NCBI GenBank assembly: GCA_017461475.1
Contig: JAFTXX010000015.1
Coordinates: forward strand, 1-53,391
Direction of reading: 5' to 3'
DNA from: Clostridia bacterium
GTDB taxonomy: Bacteria > Bacillota > Clostridia > Oscillospirales > CAG-272
DNA length: 53,391 nt
Position numbers and translations under genes: made by a program. Positions within the stretch are counted from its first letter, which is position 1; the number at the start of each line of letters is the position of its first letter. The notes beneath the pieces were generated by a model that saw only the letters and a program-made list of their open reading frames with translations, was not told where the DNA came from and ran no database searches. Positions 1 through 8,474 of the stretch are shown piece by piece.

Positions 1-193
1 ATGTTTAGCGGCGTAGCAAACATCTCCCCGCGAGATCCTTCACTTCGCTGTGCTCCGTTCGAGGATGACAAGCGGGGGTTGTTGCAATGCGATAAAATAA
101 GGCTTTTTTAGCACTCTGCTAAATCCCGCCCTTGTCATCCTTGAGCGTCAGCGAAGGATCTCGGGCGGAGATGTTTGTAACATAAACATTAAT
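1..193. repeat. MITE-like palindromic element, copy A
   Basis: An imperfect inverted repeat of about 190 bp lying just downstream of pstA. The left arm carries AACATCTCCCCGCGAGATCC and the right arm GGATCTCGGGCGGAGATGTT; the end AAACATTAATTTA is one terminal inverted repeat. Each half is itself a hairpin (GATCCTTC opposite GAGGATGAC). It is nearly the reverse complement of the copy at 53247-53391. The left terminus is cut or just missed by the window edge. Confidence 0.85.
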
Positions 194-1060
194 TTACTTC
201 TTCTCCAGTTTCTTCGCCGCGAATGACGACAGAGCGTTTATTACGATTACTATCACAAGCAGTACCACCGCGGTGGCGTAGGTCTGATTTATATACAGTC
301 CTTCGCCCGAGATTGTGTACATGTGCACGGCGAGTGTACGCGAGGAGTCAAGCAGGCTGTCTGCGACCTCGGCAACCGTACCGGCGGTGAAAATAAGTGC
401 AGCCGACTCGCCTACTATACGTCCTATACCGAGGATTACACCCGACAAAATTCCGGGAACCGCACTCGGCAAAACTACTTTCATTACCGTTCTGAGTTTG
501 CCCGCGCCGAGACCGAAACTGCCTTCGCGGTAACTGTCGGGAACGGCTCTGAGCGCTTCTTCGGTGGTACGCATTATAAGAGGAAGTATCATTATTGCAA
601 GGGTAAGCGCGCCCGCGAGGAGAGAAAGCCCCATACCGATGGCTTTAACAAAGAACAGCGAGCCGAAAAGGCCGTACACAATGGACGGTATACCCGAAAG
701 TGTCTCCGAAGTCACGCCGACGAGTTTGACAAGTTTGTTGCCGCGGCGCGCGTACTCGGTCATGTAAACGGCCGCGCCTATACCGAAAGGAACGGCAAAG
801 AGAAGCGCAAGCACAGTCATTTCAAGCGTGTTGATAATGGCGGGCATCATAGAAACGTTTTCGGATGTGTATTTCCAATCAAAAAGCGAAAGGCTGAGAT
901 GCGGTATGCCTTTTATAAGAATATAGCCGACGATTCCGACAAACGCGCCTGCGGTCATAAGCGCCGCAAGGCATACAAGTACAAACAGAAAGAGTGAATA
1001 CGGATGTCTCAGATATGAGCGAAGCTGCTCTTTTATAGTGACTTTGTTTATCTGTGTCAT
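194..1060 (-). CDS. pstA: Phosphate ABC transporter permease PstA
   Basis: One of the two membrane permeases of the high-affinity phosphate importer PstSCAB; it pairs with PstC in the cytoplasmic membrane. The 288-residue product has about six hydrophobic segments and the ABC-permease EAA-type loop around TEEALRAVPDSYREGSFGLGA, followed by the usual ILGIGRIVGESAALIFTAG helix. Its ATG overlaps the pstC stop (ATGA), with GGAGGAATGAAAA as ribosome site, so translation is probably coupled. Length is normal for the family. The ATPase gene pstB and phoU are not seen and would be expected past position 1. Confidence 0.96.
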   Translation of the reverse strand: MTQINKVTIKEQLRSYLRHPYSLFLFVLVCLAALMTAGAFVGIVGYILIKGIPHLSLSLFDWKYTSENVSMMPAIINTLEMTVLALLFAVPFGIGAAVYMTEYARRGNKLVKLVGVTSETLSGIPSIVYGLFGSLFFVKAIGMGLSLLAGALTLAIMILPLIMRTTEEALRAVPDSYREGSFGLGAGKLRTVMKVVLPSAVPGILSGVILGIGRIVGESAALIFTAGTVAEVADSLLDSSRTLAVHMYTISGEGLYINQTYATAVVLLVIVIVINALSSFAAKKLEKK

Positions 1061-1908
1061 TTTTCATTCCTCCTTTTTAAAAGCGAGAACGAAACGTTTA
1101 TAATGAGGATAAACACAAACAGTACGACCGCCGTGGCAATAAGCGCCTCGCGGTGCAAATCTGTGGAATACCCCATTTCCATAACGATATTTGTGGTAAG
1201 TGTGCGCACACCGTCGGTTATCTCGTCGGGGATGACGGGCTGGTTGCCGGCAACCATCATTACCGCCATGGTTTCGCCTATTGCGCGGCCGATGCCAAGC
1301 ACCACTCCTGCGAAAATACCGCTCTTTGCGGCGGGGAGCACGGTGTGGAACACGCTGCGCTCATGCGTTGCGCCGAGCGCAAGACCGCCCTCGTAGTAAC
1401 TTGTCGGCACCGCGCGGATAGAGCTTTCCGACACGTTGATTATAGTCGGCAAAATCATAATTCCTAGCAAAATCGACGCCGTGAGCACGCTCATGCCGCG
1501 TCCGCCGATGTTGTCGCGGATGAAAGGCACGATTACCACAAGTCCGAAGAAGCCGTAAACTACCGAGGGGATTCCCGCCATGAGGTTTACCGCGGGTTTA
1601 AGTAATTTATACAGCGGGTCGGGGCAGAATTTTGCCAGAAAAACGGCGCACAGCATGCCTACGGGAACACCGATAACGAGCGCGCCCGCGGTGACATACA
1701 GACTGCCGATTATCATTGGAAGAATTCCGAATATGTTATTTGACGGACGCCACTCGATTCCCAAAAGGAAGTCGGTGACACCGATTTCAAAGATAGCCGG
1801 CATGCCGTTTGCAAACAGGAATACGCAGATAAGCACGACTGCCGCGATAGAGACGCAGGCGCACAGCGCGAAAACGACGTGCATTGCCTTTTCTCTGAAT
1901 TTGTTCAT
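1057..1908 (-). CDS. pstC: Phosphate ABC transporter permease PstC
   Basis: Partner membrane permease of PstA in phosphate uptake. The 283-residue protein starts with a strong hydrophobic helix (VVFALCACVSIAAVVLICVF). It carries the permease loop ESSIRAVPTSYYEGGLALGA and the conserved VVLGIGRAIGETMAVMMVAG segment, which separates PstC from PstA. It follows pstS after 57 bp that contain an intercistronic hairpin, and it overlaps pstA by 4 bp. The start has the ribosome site AAGGAG 7 nt upstream. Confidence 0.96.
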   Translation of the reverse strand: MNKFREKAMHVVFALCACVSIAAVVLICVFLFANGMPAIFEIGVTDFLLGIEWRPSNNIFGILPMIIGSLYVTAGALVIGVPVGMLCAVFLAKFCPDPLYKLLKPAVNLMAGIPSVVYGFFGLVVIVPFIRDNIGGRGMSVLTASILLGIMILPTIINVSESSIRAVPTSYYEGGLALGATHERSVFHTVLPAAKSGIFAGVVLGIGRAIGETMAVMMVAGNQPVIPDEITDGVRTLTTNIVMEMGYSTDLHREALIATAVVLFVFILIINVSFSLLKRRNEK

Positions 1909-1924
1909 ATATTTCTCCTTGACG

Positions 1925-1965
1925 TGCCAAAAGCCCGTCTTTCGGCGGACTTTTGTATTAGGTTT
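1925..1965 (-). promoter_or_regulatory. Intercistronic hairpin between pstS and pstC
   Basis: On the minus strand AAAAGTCCGCC, loop GAAAG, ACGGGCTTTT form an imperfect stem-loop right after the pstS stop. There is no long T run, so it is more likely an mRNA-stabilising or partial terminator structure. Such hairpins let the binding protein be made in excess over the permeases. The function is inferred; the stem is seen. Confidence 0.5.
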
Positions 1966-2883
1966 TTACTGAGCGATTTCGGACCAGGTCTTGGTGTTGC
2001 CCATGAAGATGTTCATGACCTGCTCGCTTGTGAGGCCGTCTGTGGGGTTATCGTTGTTTACGATAACCGCGATGCCGTCGTTTGCGATAACAGTGGAAAC
2101 CGCACCCTTTTCGGTTTCGGAGGACTTGAGTTCTCTCGATGCCATACCGATGTTCGAAGTACCGTCTATTGCGTCGGCTACGCCGGTGGAGGAGTCACTT
2201 GTCTGGATTTCAACAGTCATGCCGGGGTTAGCCGCGATGTAAGCTTCTTTGAGTTTTTCCATGATGGGGGATACAGAGGAAGAACCGGATACTACAACCT
2301 TGCCGCTTGAAACGGTTGCGGTGTAGTTTGCCGCGCCCTCTGCCACTGCGATGTAGCCGCCGTTTTCAACAACTGCCTGACCGTCAGCGCTCATAATGAA
2401 GTTGATGAAGTCCTGTGTCTCGGCGTTTACGTTGCCGCAAGTTACGATGTTGAAAGGTCTGAATACCTTGTAAGAACCGTTTTTGATGTTGTCAACGTTT
2501 GCCGCCGCGCCGTCAATCTCAAGCGCCTTTACGGTGTCGTTAAGAGAGCCGAGCGAGATGTAACCGATGGCGTATTCGTCACCCTCAACGGTGGTCATCA
2601 TTACCGCGGTGGAGTTTGTGATTACCGCTTCGAGAGTGGTGTAGTCAACCTTTTCGCCTGCTTCGTTCTTCTGCTCGATGCCGAAGAGCTCGATGAACGC
2701 GCCTCTTGTGCCCGAACCGTCTTCACGGGAAATTACGCCGATGTCCTTGGAGGTGTTGAAAGTTGCTTCGTTTGTGTTGTTGCCGCTGTTTGCAGGATTG
2801 CCTGCGTTTGTTGCGTCATTGCCGCACGCTGCAAATGCAAATACCATAATTGCAGCAAGAACTACTGATAAAATCTTTTTCAT
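1966..2883 (-). CDS. pstS: Phosphate-binding lipoprotein PstS
   Basis: Extracellular phosphate-binding component of PstSCAB. The 305-residue product begins with a lipoprotein signal peptide (MKKILSVVLAAIMVFAFAAC, lipobox AFAAC) and an Asn-rich linker. It is a PBP-like-2 domain with the signatures REDGSGTRGAFIELFGI and VVVSGSSSVSPIMEKLKEAY, which contribute the Ser/Thr/Arg phosphate ligands. The N- and C-lobe motifs are in the opposite order to E. coli PstS, since the SGSSSVSP block that normally opens the mature protein comes at about residue 200 here. This looks like a circularly permuted arrangement and should be checked against the PstS family. First gene of the operon; ribosome site AAAGGAGAATTAAAAAATG. 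Confidence 0.92.
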   Translation of the reverse strand: MKKILSVVLAAIMVFAFAACGNDATNAGNPANSGNNTNEATFNTSKDIGVISREDGSGTRGAFIELFGIEQKNEAGEKVDYTTLEAVITNSTAVMMTTVEGDEYAIGYISLGSLNDTVKALEIDGAAANVDNIKNGSYKVFRPFNIVTCGNVNAETQDFINFIMSADGQAVVENGGYIAVAEGAANYTATVSSGKVVVSGSSSVSPIMEKLKEAYIAANPGMTVEIQTSDSSTGVADAIDGTSNIGMASRELKSSETEKGAVSTVIANDGIAVIVNNDNPTDGLTSEQVMNIFMGNTKTWSEIAQ

Positions 2884-2915
2884 TTTTTAATTCTCCTTTT
2901 CGTGTTTCTGACATC

Positions 2916-2970
2916 ATCATATCGCAGAAAAGTAAGGTTCATTACCGTATTATTGTAAAATCTCAGTAAA
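2916..2970 (-). promoter_or_regulatory. pstS promoter with candidate Pho box
   Basis: On the minus strand TTTACT-5 nt-TTTACA (2965-2970 and 2954-2959) reproduces the 11-bp-spaced TT(A/T/C)ACA direct repeat bound by PhoP in Bacillus. A -10-like TATGAT lies at 2916-2921 with only a poor -35 (TAATGA) 17 nt upstream, consistent with an activator-dependent promoter. Induction by phosphate starvation is inferred. Confidence 0.5.
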
Positions 2971-3026
2971 ATTAAACGGTGGGAGAAAAATTGATGTTTA
3001 GCGATGCTTATTGATCCCACAAACCC

Positions 3027-3053
3027 GTAGGGGCGATTAATAATCGCCCCTAC
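3027..3053. repeat. 27-bp perfect palindrome (GGGCGATTAATAATCGCCC family)
   Basis: Arms GTAGGGGCGATTA and TAATCGCCCCTAC around a single A. A shorter copy of the same sequence lies at 11833-11856. It sits between pstS and aroQ, two minus-strand genes; no gene is visible in this gap (2884-3120). Confidence 0.8.
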
Positions 3054-3091
3054 AATGTCTGTGAATAGCCATTTGCTATGACTTCACCGAC

Positions 3092-3122
3092 AAAAAAGGC
3101 TGCATTTCTGCAGCCTTTTTTC
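3092..3122. terminator. Terminator of the aro operon
   Basis: AAAAAAGGCTGCA / TGCAGCCTTTTTT with a TTTC loop. Stem and T run work in either direction, but it lies at the 3' end of aroQ on the minus strand and overlaps its last codons. Confidence 0.85.
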
Positions 3123-3549
3123 ATATTGTTTCAACTAAATAATCCACAGCCTCGAGGTAACCAACAAAGCCGTGACCTGCTATGGTCTTCTTTGCAACGA
3201 GTGACACATAAGAGTGCTTGCGGAACTCCTCGCGGGTGTTGATGTCAGAGATATGCACCTCAACGGTTGGAATTCCGACGGCTTTGAGCGCGTCGAGAAT
3301 GGCGACGCTTGTGTGCGTATACGCGGCGGGGTTTATAACTATTCCGTCAATTTTGCCGTATGCTGCCTGAATTTCGTCAACTATCGCGCCCTCATGGTTT
3401 GACTGGAAGAACGAGACCTCGACGTTTTTCTTTTCGCAATGCGCTTTTATTATATTGAGCAGACCTGCGTAGGTATCTTTGCCGTAGATATCGGGTTCGC
3501 GGATGCCCAGCATGTTGAGATTCGGACCGTTTATAACTAAAATCTTCAT
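3121..3549 (-). CDS. aroQ: 3-dehydroquinate dehydratase, type II
   Basis: Third step of the shikimate pathway (3-dehydroquinate to 3-dehydroshikimate), cytoplasmic, normally a dodecamer. The 142-residue product begins KILVINGPNLNMLGIREPDIYG, the type II signature with the catalytic Tyr. It also has SNHEGAIVDEI, INPAAYTHTSVAI and VEVHISDINTREEFRKHS, containing the catalytic His. The start is taken at the ATG at 3549, which overlaps the aroEK stop as ATGA; a longer frame upstream would lie inside aroEK. Last gene of the operon. Confidence 0.96.
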   Translation of the reverse strand: MKILVINGPNLNMLGIREPDIYGKDTYAGLLNIIKAHCEKKNVEVSFFQSNHEGAIVDEIQAAYGKIDGIVINPAAYTHTSVAILDALKAVGIPTVEVHISDINTREEFRKHSYVSLVAKKTIAGHGFVGYLEAVDYLVETI

Positions 3550-4778
3550 TTTGACGCTCCCACTTCTGTCATTATTGCGTTTACGCACGCTTCCGCCGTG
3601 CCGCAGGGTTCAATGGTTATGTCAGCAAATCCCTCATAAATGGGGCGGCGTATTTCGTACAGTTTTTCAACCGCGTTTTCGCCCGCCGAAAGCGGTCTGC
3701 CGCCTTTTGCAAGGCTTTCAAGTTCGCGCTTGATATAAACGGCTTTGCCGTTTTGGTGGAGTGCTATGCGGTTTTCCTCACGCAGTACGGTGCCGCCGCC
3801 ACAGGCGATAACCACGCCGCTTTTTGCGGATATCTCCTTTGTCACTGCAGTTTCAACGTCGCGGAAATATTCCTCGCCGCGCTCGGCGAAAATCTCGGGA
3901 ATGGATTTGCCCTCGCGCTCAACAATAAGTTTGTCAATGTCGAAAAACTCGCGTCCCATTACCTTTGCAAGCATCTTGCCCGCAGTGGTCTTGCCGCAGC
4001 CGGGCATGCCTATAAGCACAATATTTTCAAGTTCGCCTTGCACCCTGTTTACGATGTTTACCATCTCGGCACCGCTGTGCTTTATACCGCGGAAATATCT
4101 GTCGGCGAACGCCGCCTGCGCGACAAGCATAGTGAGACCGCCCGTGCAGGGGATGCCGAGACTCTCTGCCTGGCAGATAAGCCGTGTGCGAAGCGGATTG
4201 TAAACTACATCGACAACGCCCGAAAGGTTCGGGAACATTGTAAGGTCAACAAGTCTTGCGTCAATCTTCGGAAACATGCCGACGGGGGTAGTGTGAATGA
4301 TTATCTCCGCGTCGGACGCACGCTCGTAAAGGTTGTTGTAATTGAGTTCGAGGTCAAGGTCGGCAATGCGGACAGACTCAGCGCCCAGTTTTTTTGCCGC
4401 CGCGGTCGCGGTATGCGATGTACCGCCGCCGCCGAGAATGAGCACTTTTTTGCCCTTCATGTCAATTCCCGCGCGGTTGCACATGAAAATAAAGCCGTCA
4501 AAATCGGTATTGCAGCCGAACAGTTTGCCGTCGCAATTGGTTATGGTGTTGACCGCGCCTATCTCAATAGCCGCGCCGTCAAGCGCGTCACAGAGCGGCA
4601 TTACCGTCTGCTTGTATGGAATGGTTACATTAATGCCGTCAAACTCACGCGCGGCAAGAAAATCCGCAACCTCACCCTTTTCCTTTTCAAAAAGAGTATA
4701 ATTAGGATTGCCGAGCATGCCGTGAATCTTAGGCGAATGTGAATGCGGGAGTTTCTCTCCCAAAAGTCCGTATTTCAT
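3546..4778 (-). CDS. aroE: Fused shikimate dehydrogenase / shikimate kinase (AroE-AroK)
   Basis: A 410-residue bifunctional enzyme for two consecutive steps: 3-dehydroshikimate to shikimate (NADPH) and shikimate to shikimate 3-phosphate (ATP). Residues 1-245 are AroE: SHSPKIHG substrate motif, catalytic Lys in IPYKQ (about 56), NTDFDG with the catalytic Asp (about 92), GGGGTSHTA nucleotide loop (116-124) and GGLTMLVAQAA near its end. Residues 250-410 are the P-loop kinase: GMPGCGKTT Walker A (257-265), FFDIDKLI, FRDVE and CGGGTVLR. No stop or frameshift separates them. Ribosome site AAGGAG precedes the ATG. A MITE copy separates it from pheA. Confidence 0.95.
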   Translation of the reverse strand: MKYGLLGEKLPHSHSPKIHGMLGNPNYTLFEKEKGEVADFLAAREFDGINVTIPYKQTVMPLCDALDGAAIEIGAVNTITNCDGKLFGCNTDFDGFIFMCNRAGIDMKGKKVLILGGGGTSHTATAAAKKLGAESVRIADLDLELNYNNLYERASDAEIIIHTTPVGMFPKIDARLVDLTMFPNLSGVVDVVYNPLRTRLICQAESLGIPCTGGLTMLVAQAAFADRYFRGIKHSGAEMVNIVNRVQGELENIVLIGMPGCGKTTAGKMLAKVMGREFFDIDKLIVEREGKSIPEIFAERGEEYFRDVETAVTKEISAKSGVVIACGGGTVLREENRIALHQNGKAVYIKRELESLAKGGRPLSAGENAVEKLYEIRRPIYEGFADITIEPCGTAEACVNAIMTEVGASK

Positions 4779-4802
4779 AGGGTCTCCTTAAAGAGGTAAA
4801 TG

Positions 4803-5001
4803 GATGTTTAGTGGCTGAGCAAACATCTCCCCGCGAGATCCTTCACTGCGCCTGCGGCTCCGTTCGAGGATGACAAGCGGGGGTTGTTACAGTGCTATAA
4901 AAGATGCCTTTTTCAGCACTTTGCTTAAACCCGCCCTTGTCATCCTTGAGCGAAGCGAAGGATCTCGGGCGGAGATGTTAGTAACATAAACATTAATTTA
5001 T
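4803..5001. repeat. MITE-like palindromic element, copy B
   Basis: About 198 bp between pheA and aroEK inside the aro operon, with terminal ATGTTTAG / AAACATTAATTTA and the same internal arms as the other copies. It is almost exactly the reverse complement of copy C at 12578-12783, so the two form inverted repeats flanking the aro operon and deoC. The pheA stop codon abuts its edge. Confidence 0.88.
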
Positions 5002-6138
5002 CTATATCTCCGAGTAACAGCCGAGGAAGGTGCCGCCTTCGTATTCGGCGTCGAAAACGTCGAGGGTTTCGAGCAGTCCTTCGGCTTCAAGCGGTGCGTC
5101 AAAATCGAGGTAGAACATATATTCAAAGTCCTTGCCGGGGATTGGGCGGCTCTCTATCTTTGAGAAGTTTACGCCAAGGGCGGCAAACTTTGCAATTATG
5201 GAAAAGAGCGAACCGGGAACGTGCGGCAGAGTGAACATTATGCTGGTCTTGTTTGCGCCGGGGTAAATCTCAAGTTCCTTGGAAATGCAGATGAAACGGG
5301 TGTAGTTGTTGTCGCTGTTGGCGATGCCCTCTGCAACTACAGAGAGGTTGTAAAGTGAGGCGCACGCGGGATTGCAAATGGCGGCAACATCATCGCGGCC
5401 GCTGTCGGCAACCATACGCGCCGCAACCGCGGTGTTTGCGCACTCGGTGACTTTAACGCCGAGTTCCTTAAGGTATGCAGAACACTGTCCGATTGCCTGC
5501 GGGTGCGAGAAAACTTCCTTGATATTTTCAAGCTTTGCACCCTTCTTTGCAATAAGCGCGTGTTCAACGCGCAGTTTGATGCTTTTTACTATGTAGAACT
5601 TATGCTTTTTCATAAGGTCGTAGACCTCTGTTACGGAGCCGCGGAGATTGTTGCTTATCGGCAGAATTCCGTAGCGGCAAAGTCCGGTTGCGACCGCGCT
5701 AAAAACGTCCTCAAAGTTGGTCATAAACATGATGCTTGGGATAGAGAAAAGTTTTTCAGCCGCGTGTTGCGAATTTGCGCCCTCGGTGCCCTGGCACGCG
5801 ACGGTGCAGGTGGTGGGGAGAGTGGGCGCGGTATGCTGCGCCGCCGATTTTATAGTTTCGGAGAGCTTGCCGCCCTCGTAAATGCGCTTTGACTGGAGTG
5901 AGCGCGACACCTCAAAAAGCGTGTTGTAAAGCACCTTTGTGTAGGTCGCCATGCTGTCGTCCATGTCGGCGGTGAGTCTCGCAACTATCTCGCGCTCACG
6001 CGCGGGGTGAAAGACGGGAAGTCCGTTTGCCTTTTTATATGCTGCCATATTTGCGCAAAGCTCCATGCGCTCCTCAAACGCCGCCTTGATAGTGTCGTCG
6101 AGCGAGTCTATCTTCTGGCGAATTTCTTTCATATCCAT
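5002..6138 (-). CDS. pheA: Bifunctional chorismate mutase / prephenate dehydratase
   Basis: Converts chorismate to prephenate and then to phenylpyruvate for phenylalanine. The 378 residues hold an AroQ-type chorismate mutase (residues 1-90, EIRQKIDSLDDTIKAAFEER with KKANGLPVFHPAREREI). This is followed by a prephenate dehydratase domain (about 110-290, VACQGTEGANSQHAAEKLF) and a C-terminal ACT domain (about 295-378, SIMFTLPHVPGSLFSIIAKF, then KIESRPIPGKDFEYMFYLDF), which in this family binds Phe for feedback inhibition. The gene starts 1 bp after aroC ends; a second Met two codons later is an alternative start. Confidence 0.95.
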   Translation of the reverse strand: MDMKEIRQKIDSLDDTIKAAFEERMELCANMAAYKKANGLPVFHPAREREIVARLTADMDDSMATYTKVLYNTLFEVSRSLQSKRIYEGGKLSETIKSAAQHTAPTLPTTCTVACQGTEGANSQHAAEKLFSIPSIMFMTNFEDVFSAVATGLCRYGILPISNNLRGSVTEVYDLMKKHKFYIVKSIKLRVEHALIAKKGAKLENIKEVFSHPQAIGQCSAYLKELGVKVTECANTAVAARMVADSGRDDVAAICNPACASLYNLSVVAEGIANSDNNYTRFICISKELEIYPGANKTSIMFTLPHVPGSLFSIIAKFAALGVNFSKIESRPIPGKDFEYMFYLDFDAPLEAEGLLETLDVFDAEYEGGTFLGCYSEI

Positions 6139-6139
6139 A

Positions 6140-7219
6140 TCAGTTATTCCCTTCGAGTAAGTCTAAAATGCAGAGTGCCGCCGCCGCCTCAACGGCGGGG
6201 ACTGCTCTTGCGGCAACGCATGGGTCATGTCTGCCGTGTATTAAAAGAGTGGTGTTCTCTTTGGTTTCAAGATTAACGGTGTTTTGCTCTTTTAAAATAG
6301 AGGGAGTAGGCTTCATTGCCACGCGGAATATTATCGGCATGCCGTTTGTAATGCCGCCCTGTATTCCGCCACTGTTGTTGGTCGTAGTGACAACTTTTTC
6401 GCCCTCGTAAACGAACGGGTCGTTGTGCTCACTGCCGAGCATCTCGGTGCAGGCAAAGCCAGAGCCGAACTCAATTCCCTTTACCGCGGGAATTGCAAAC
6501 ATCGCGGATGAAATTTTGCCCTCGACGCCCTCGAAAAGCGGGCCGCCGTGACCTGCAGGCATGCCAATAACGGCACATTCGATTACGCCGCCGACGCTGT
6601 CGCCGTCTGCCTTTGCCGAAAGAATTGCCTCGCGCATTTTTTCACCCGCCGCGCCGTCAAGCACGGGGAAAGGCTTTTTGCCTGCCGAAAGCAGTGTGTC
6701 TTTGTCTATTTCAACAGCGTCAAAGGCAGTGTCCTTGACCCCCGCAACGCTTGCAAGGTGTGCGCCGATGTAAATGCCGCGCTTGGCAAGCAGTTGAAGC
6801 GCGATTCCGCCGCCTATGCAAAGCGGTGCTGTAAGTCTGCCCGAGAACGGGCCGCCGCCGCGGATGTCGTTTGCGCCGCCATAGCGGACGCTTGCGGCGT
6901 AGTCCGCATGTGACGGGCGCGGACGTACGCGCAGATCCGAATAGTCGCGCGAATGTTGGTCGGAGTTGTGAATAATTGCGGTGAGCGGCGCGCCTGTGAG
7001 GACGCCATCAACAATGCCGCACAAAAACTCGGGACGGTCAGGCTCCTTGCGCGCTGTCGATGTCGCGTCTCTGCCCGGTGCACGGCGCTCCATAAATGCG
7101 CACAGCTCGTCTATATCAATTTTCTCACCCGCGGGAAGTCCGCAAATTGTAGCGCCTATCGCCGCCGAATGAGACTCGCCGAATATCTCTATCTTAACTT
7201 TATCACCCATTGATGACAC
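6140..7219 (-). CDS. aroC: Chorismate synthase
   Basis: Last step to chorismate: anti-1,4 elimination of phosphate from EPSP, using reduced FMN. The 359-residue product has the signatures GESHSAAIGATICGLPAG, RRAPGRDATSTARKEPD, RPSHADYAASVRYG, RGGGPFSGRLTAPLC and GGIQGGITNGMPI. The GTG at 7219 is preferred because GGAGG lies 8 nt upstream; the ATG three codons on has no properly spaced site. The first codons overlap the end of aroA by 17 nt. Confidence 0.95.
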   Translation of the reverse strand: MSSMGDKVKIEIFGESHSAAIGATICGLPAGEKIDIDELCAFMERRAPGRDATSTARKEPDRPEFLCGIVDGVLTGAPLTAIIHNSDQHSRDYSDLRVRPRPSHADYAASVRYGGANDIRGGGPFSGRLTAPLCIGGGIALQLLAKRGIYIGAHLASVAGVKDTAFDAVEIDKDTLLSAGKKPFPVLDGAAGEKMREAILSAKADGDSVGGVIECAVIGMPAGHGGPLFEGVEGKISSAMFAIPAVKGIEFGSGFACTEMLGSEHNDPFVYEGEKVVTTTNNSGGIQGGITNGMPIIFRVAMKPTPSILKEQNTVNLETKENTTLLIHGRHDPCVAARAVPAVEAAAALCILDLLEGNN

Positions 7220-8474
7220 TGCATTTTCCTCCGAGTTTTTTTAAGTCCTCAAAAAATGTGGGGTATGATTTGTTTACGCACTCAGCGCCGCGGATTATCA
7301 CTTCGCCGCCCGCACGCTGTGACGCTACTGCCGCACACATTGCGATGCGGTGGTCGTTTGCCGCGTCAACCTCGCCACCCGTGAAATTTGATACGCCGTT
7401 TATCACAAAGCCGTCGTCGGTGCCTTCAATGTCCGCACCGAGCGCCTTTAGCATAGCCACGGTGGTTGCTATGCGGTCGCTTTCCTTTATTTTAAGGCGC
7501 GAGCCTCCGCTGATAACGCTCTTACCGTCTGCAAGGCAAAGCACGGTTGCAAGCGCGGGGAGCGCGTCGGGGATGTCCTCGCCGTCAAATCCAATGCCGT
7601 GCATGGCGGCATTTTCAACCGTGATGTCTGCGCCGCAAGTTACTTTTGCGCCCGCGGCTTTTATGATGTCAAGAACGCCCTTGTCCTTTTGCAGCGAATC
7701 GAGACGAAGTCCGCTTACCGTGAGCTTTTCGCCCACAACGCCTGCCGCAAGCCAAAATGTCGCGTTTGACCAGTCGCCGTCGGCGGTGTAGTCCGCTACT
7801 GCGCGGTAGGTCTGATTGCCCTTGACCTTGTAGCCGCCGTCAAACTTTTCGACCTCTATGCCAAAGCGCGAAAGCGTGTTCAAAGTCATATCTATATATC
7901 CCGCCGAAACCGCGGGGGTGGTGAGCCTTATTTCGCTGTCTCCGTCAAGCAGCGGGAGCGCGAAAAGCAGTCCGCTTATGTACTGCGAACTTACGTCGCC
8001 GCGAATGGAGTAAACTCCGCTTGTGAGTTTTCCGCATGTTGTAATTGGCAAAAATGCGCTCGAGCATTTTGTGCCGCGCTCTTCCATTGCACAACACAAG
8101 TCCCCAAACGGACGCTTTAAGAGTCCGTTTTTGCCCGTGAGTGTAAAACTGTCCGAGAGCGCCGCGGCAATCGGCAGTATAAGCCTTGCAGTTGTGCCGC
8201 ACTCGTGCGCGTCAAGCAGAGCGCCGCGCGGCATTTCGCAAATGCCTGTTACCACGGCGGTGTAATCGCCGTCAGCGCCGTCAATATCTATCGCCGCACC
8301 CATTGCCGAGAGCACGCGAACAGTTGCCGCAATGTCCTCGGAAAGCGTGGTGAAATGTACCGCCGAAATGCCTTTTGCAAGCGCCGCCGCCATAAGAAAA
8401 CGATGCACATCCGACTTTGATGAAATAGCGCGGATAGTTCCCGACAGTTTCGTCGGTTCAATGCGTATATCCAT
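7203..8474 (-). CDS. aroA: 3-phosphoshikimate 1-carboxyvinyltransferase (EPSP synthase)
   Basis: Transfers enolpyruvyl from PEP to shikimate 3-phosphate. At 423 residues it is of normal length. Visible motifs are ISSKSDVHRFLMAAAL near the N terminus, ECGTTARLILPIAAAL, SSQYISGLLFALPLL, DIPDALPALATVLC and LKIKESDRIATTVAMLKALGA. The LDAHECGTTAR loop differs from the LxxGNAGT form of class I enzymes, so inhibitor sensitivity cannot be read from it. The ATG overlaps the aroB stop by one base (TAATG). Confidence 0.95.
   Translation of the reverse strand: MDIRIEPTKLSGTIRAISSKSDVHRFLMAAALAKGISAVHFTTLSEDIAATVRVLSAMGAAIDIDGADGDYTAVVTGICEMPRGALLDAHECGTTARLILPIAAALSDSFTLTGKNGLLKRPFGDLCCAMEERGTKCSSAFLPITTCGKLTSGVYSIRGDVSSQYISGLLFALPLLDGDSEIRLTTPAVSAGYIDMTLNTLSRFGIEVEKFDGGYKVKGNQTYRAVADYTADGDWSNATFWLAAGVVGEKLTVSGLRLDSLQKDKGVLDIIKAAGAKVTCGADITVENAAMHGIGFDGEDIPDALPALATVLCLADGKSVISGGSRLKIKESDRIATTVAMLKALGADIEGTDDGFVINGVSNFTGGEVDAANDHRIAMCAAVASQRAGGEVIIRGAECVNKSYPTFFEDLKKLGGKCSVING

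Noticed and set aside
3753-4742. 329-residue frame opposite aroEK
   Set aside because: Antisense shadow; the minus-strand frame has complete catalytic motifs.
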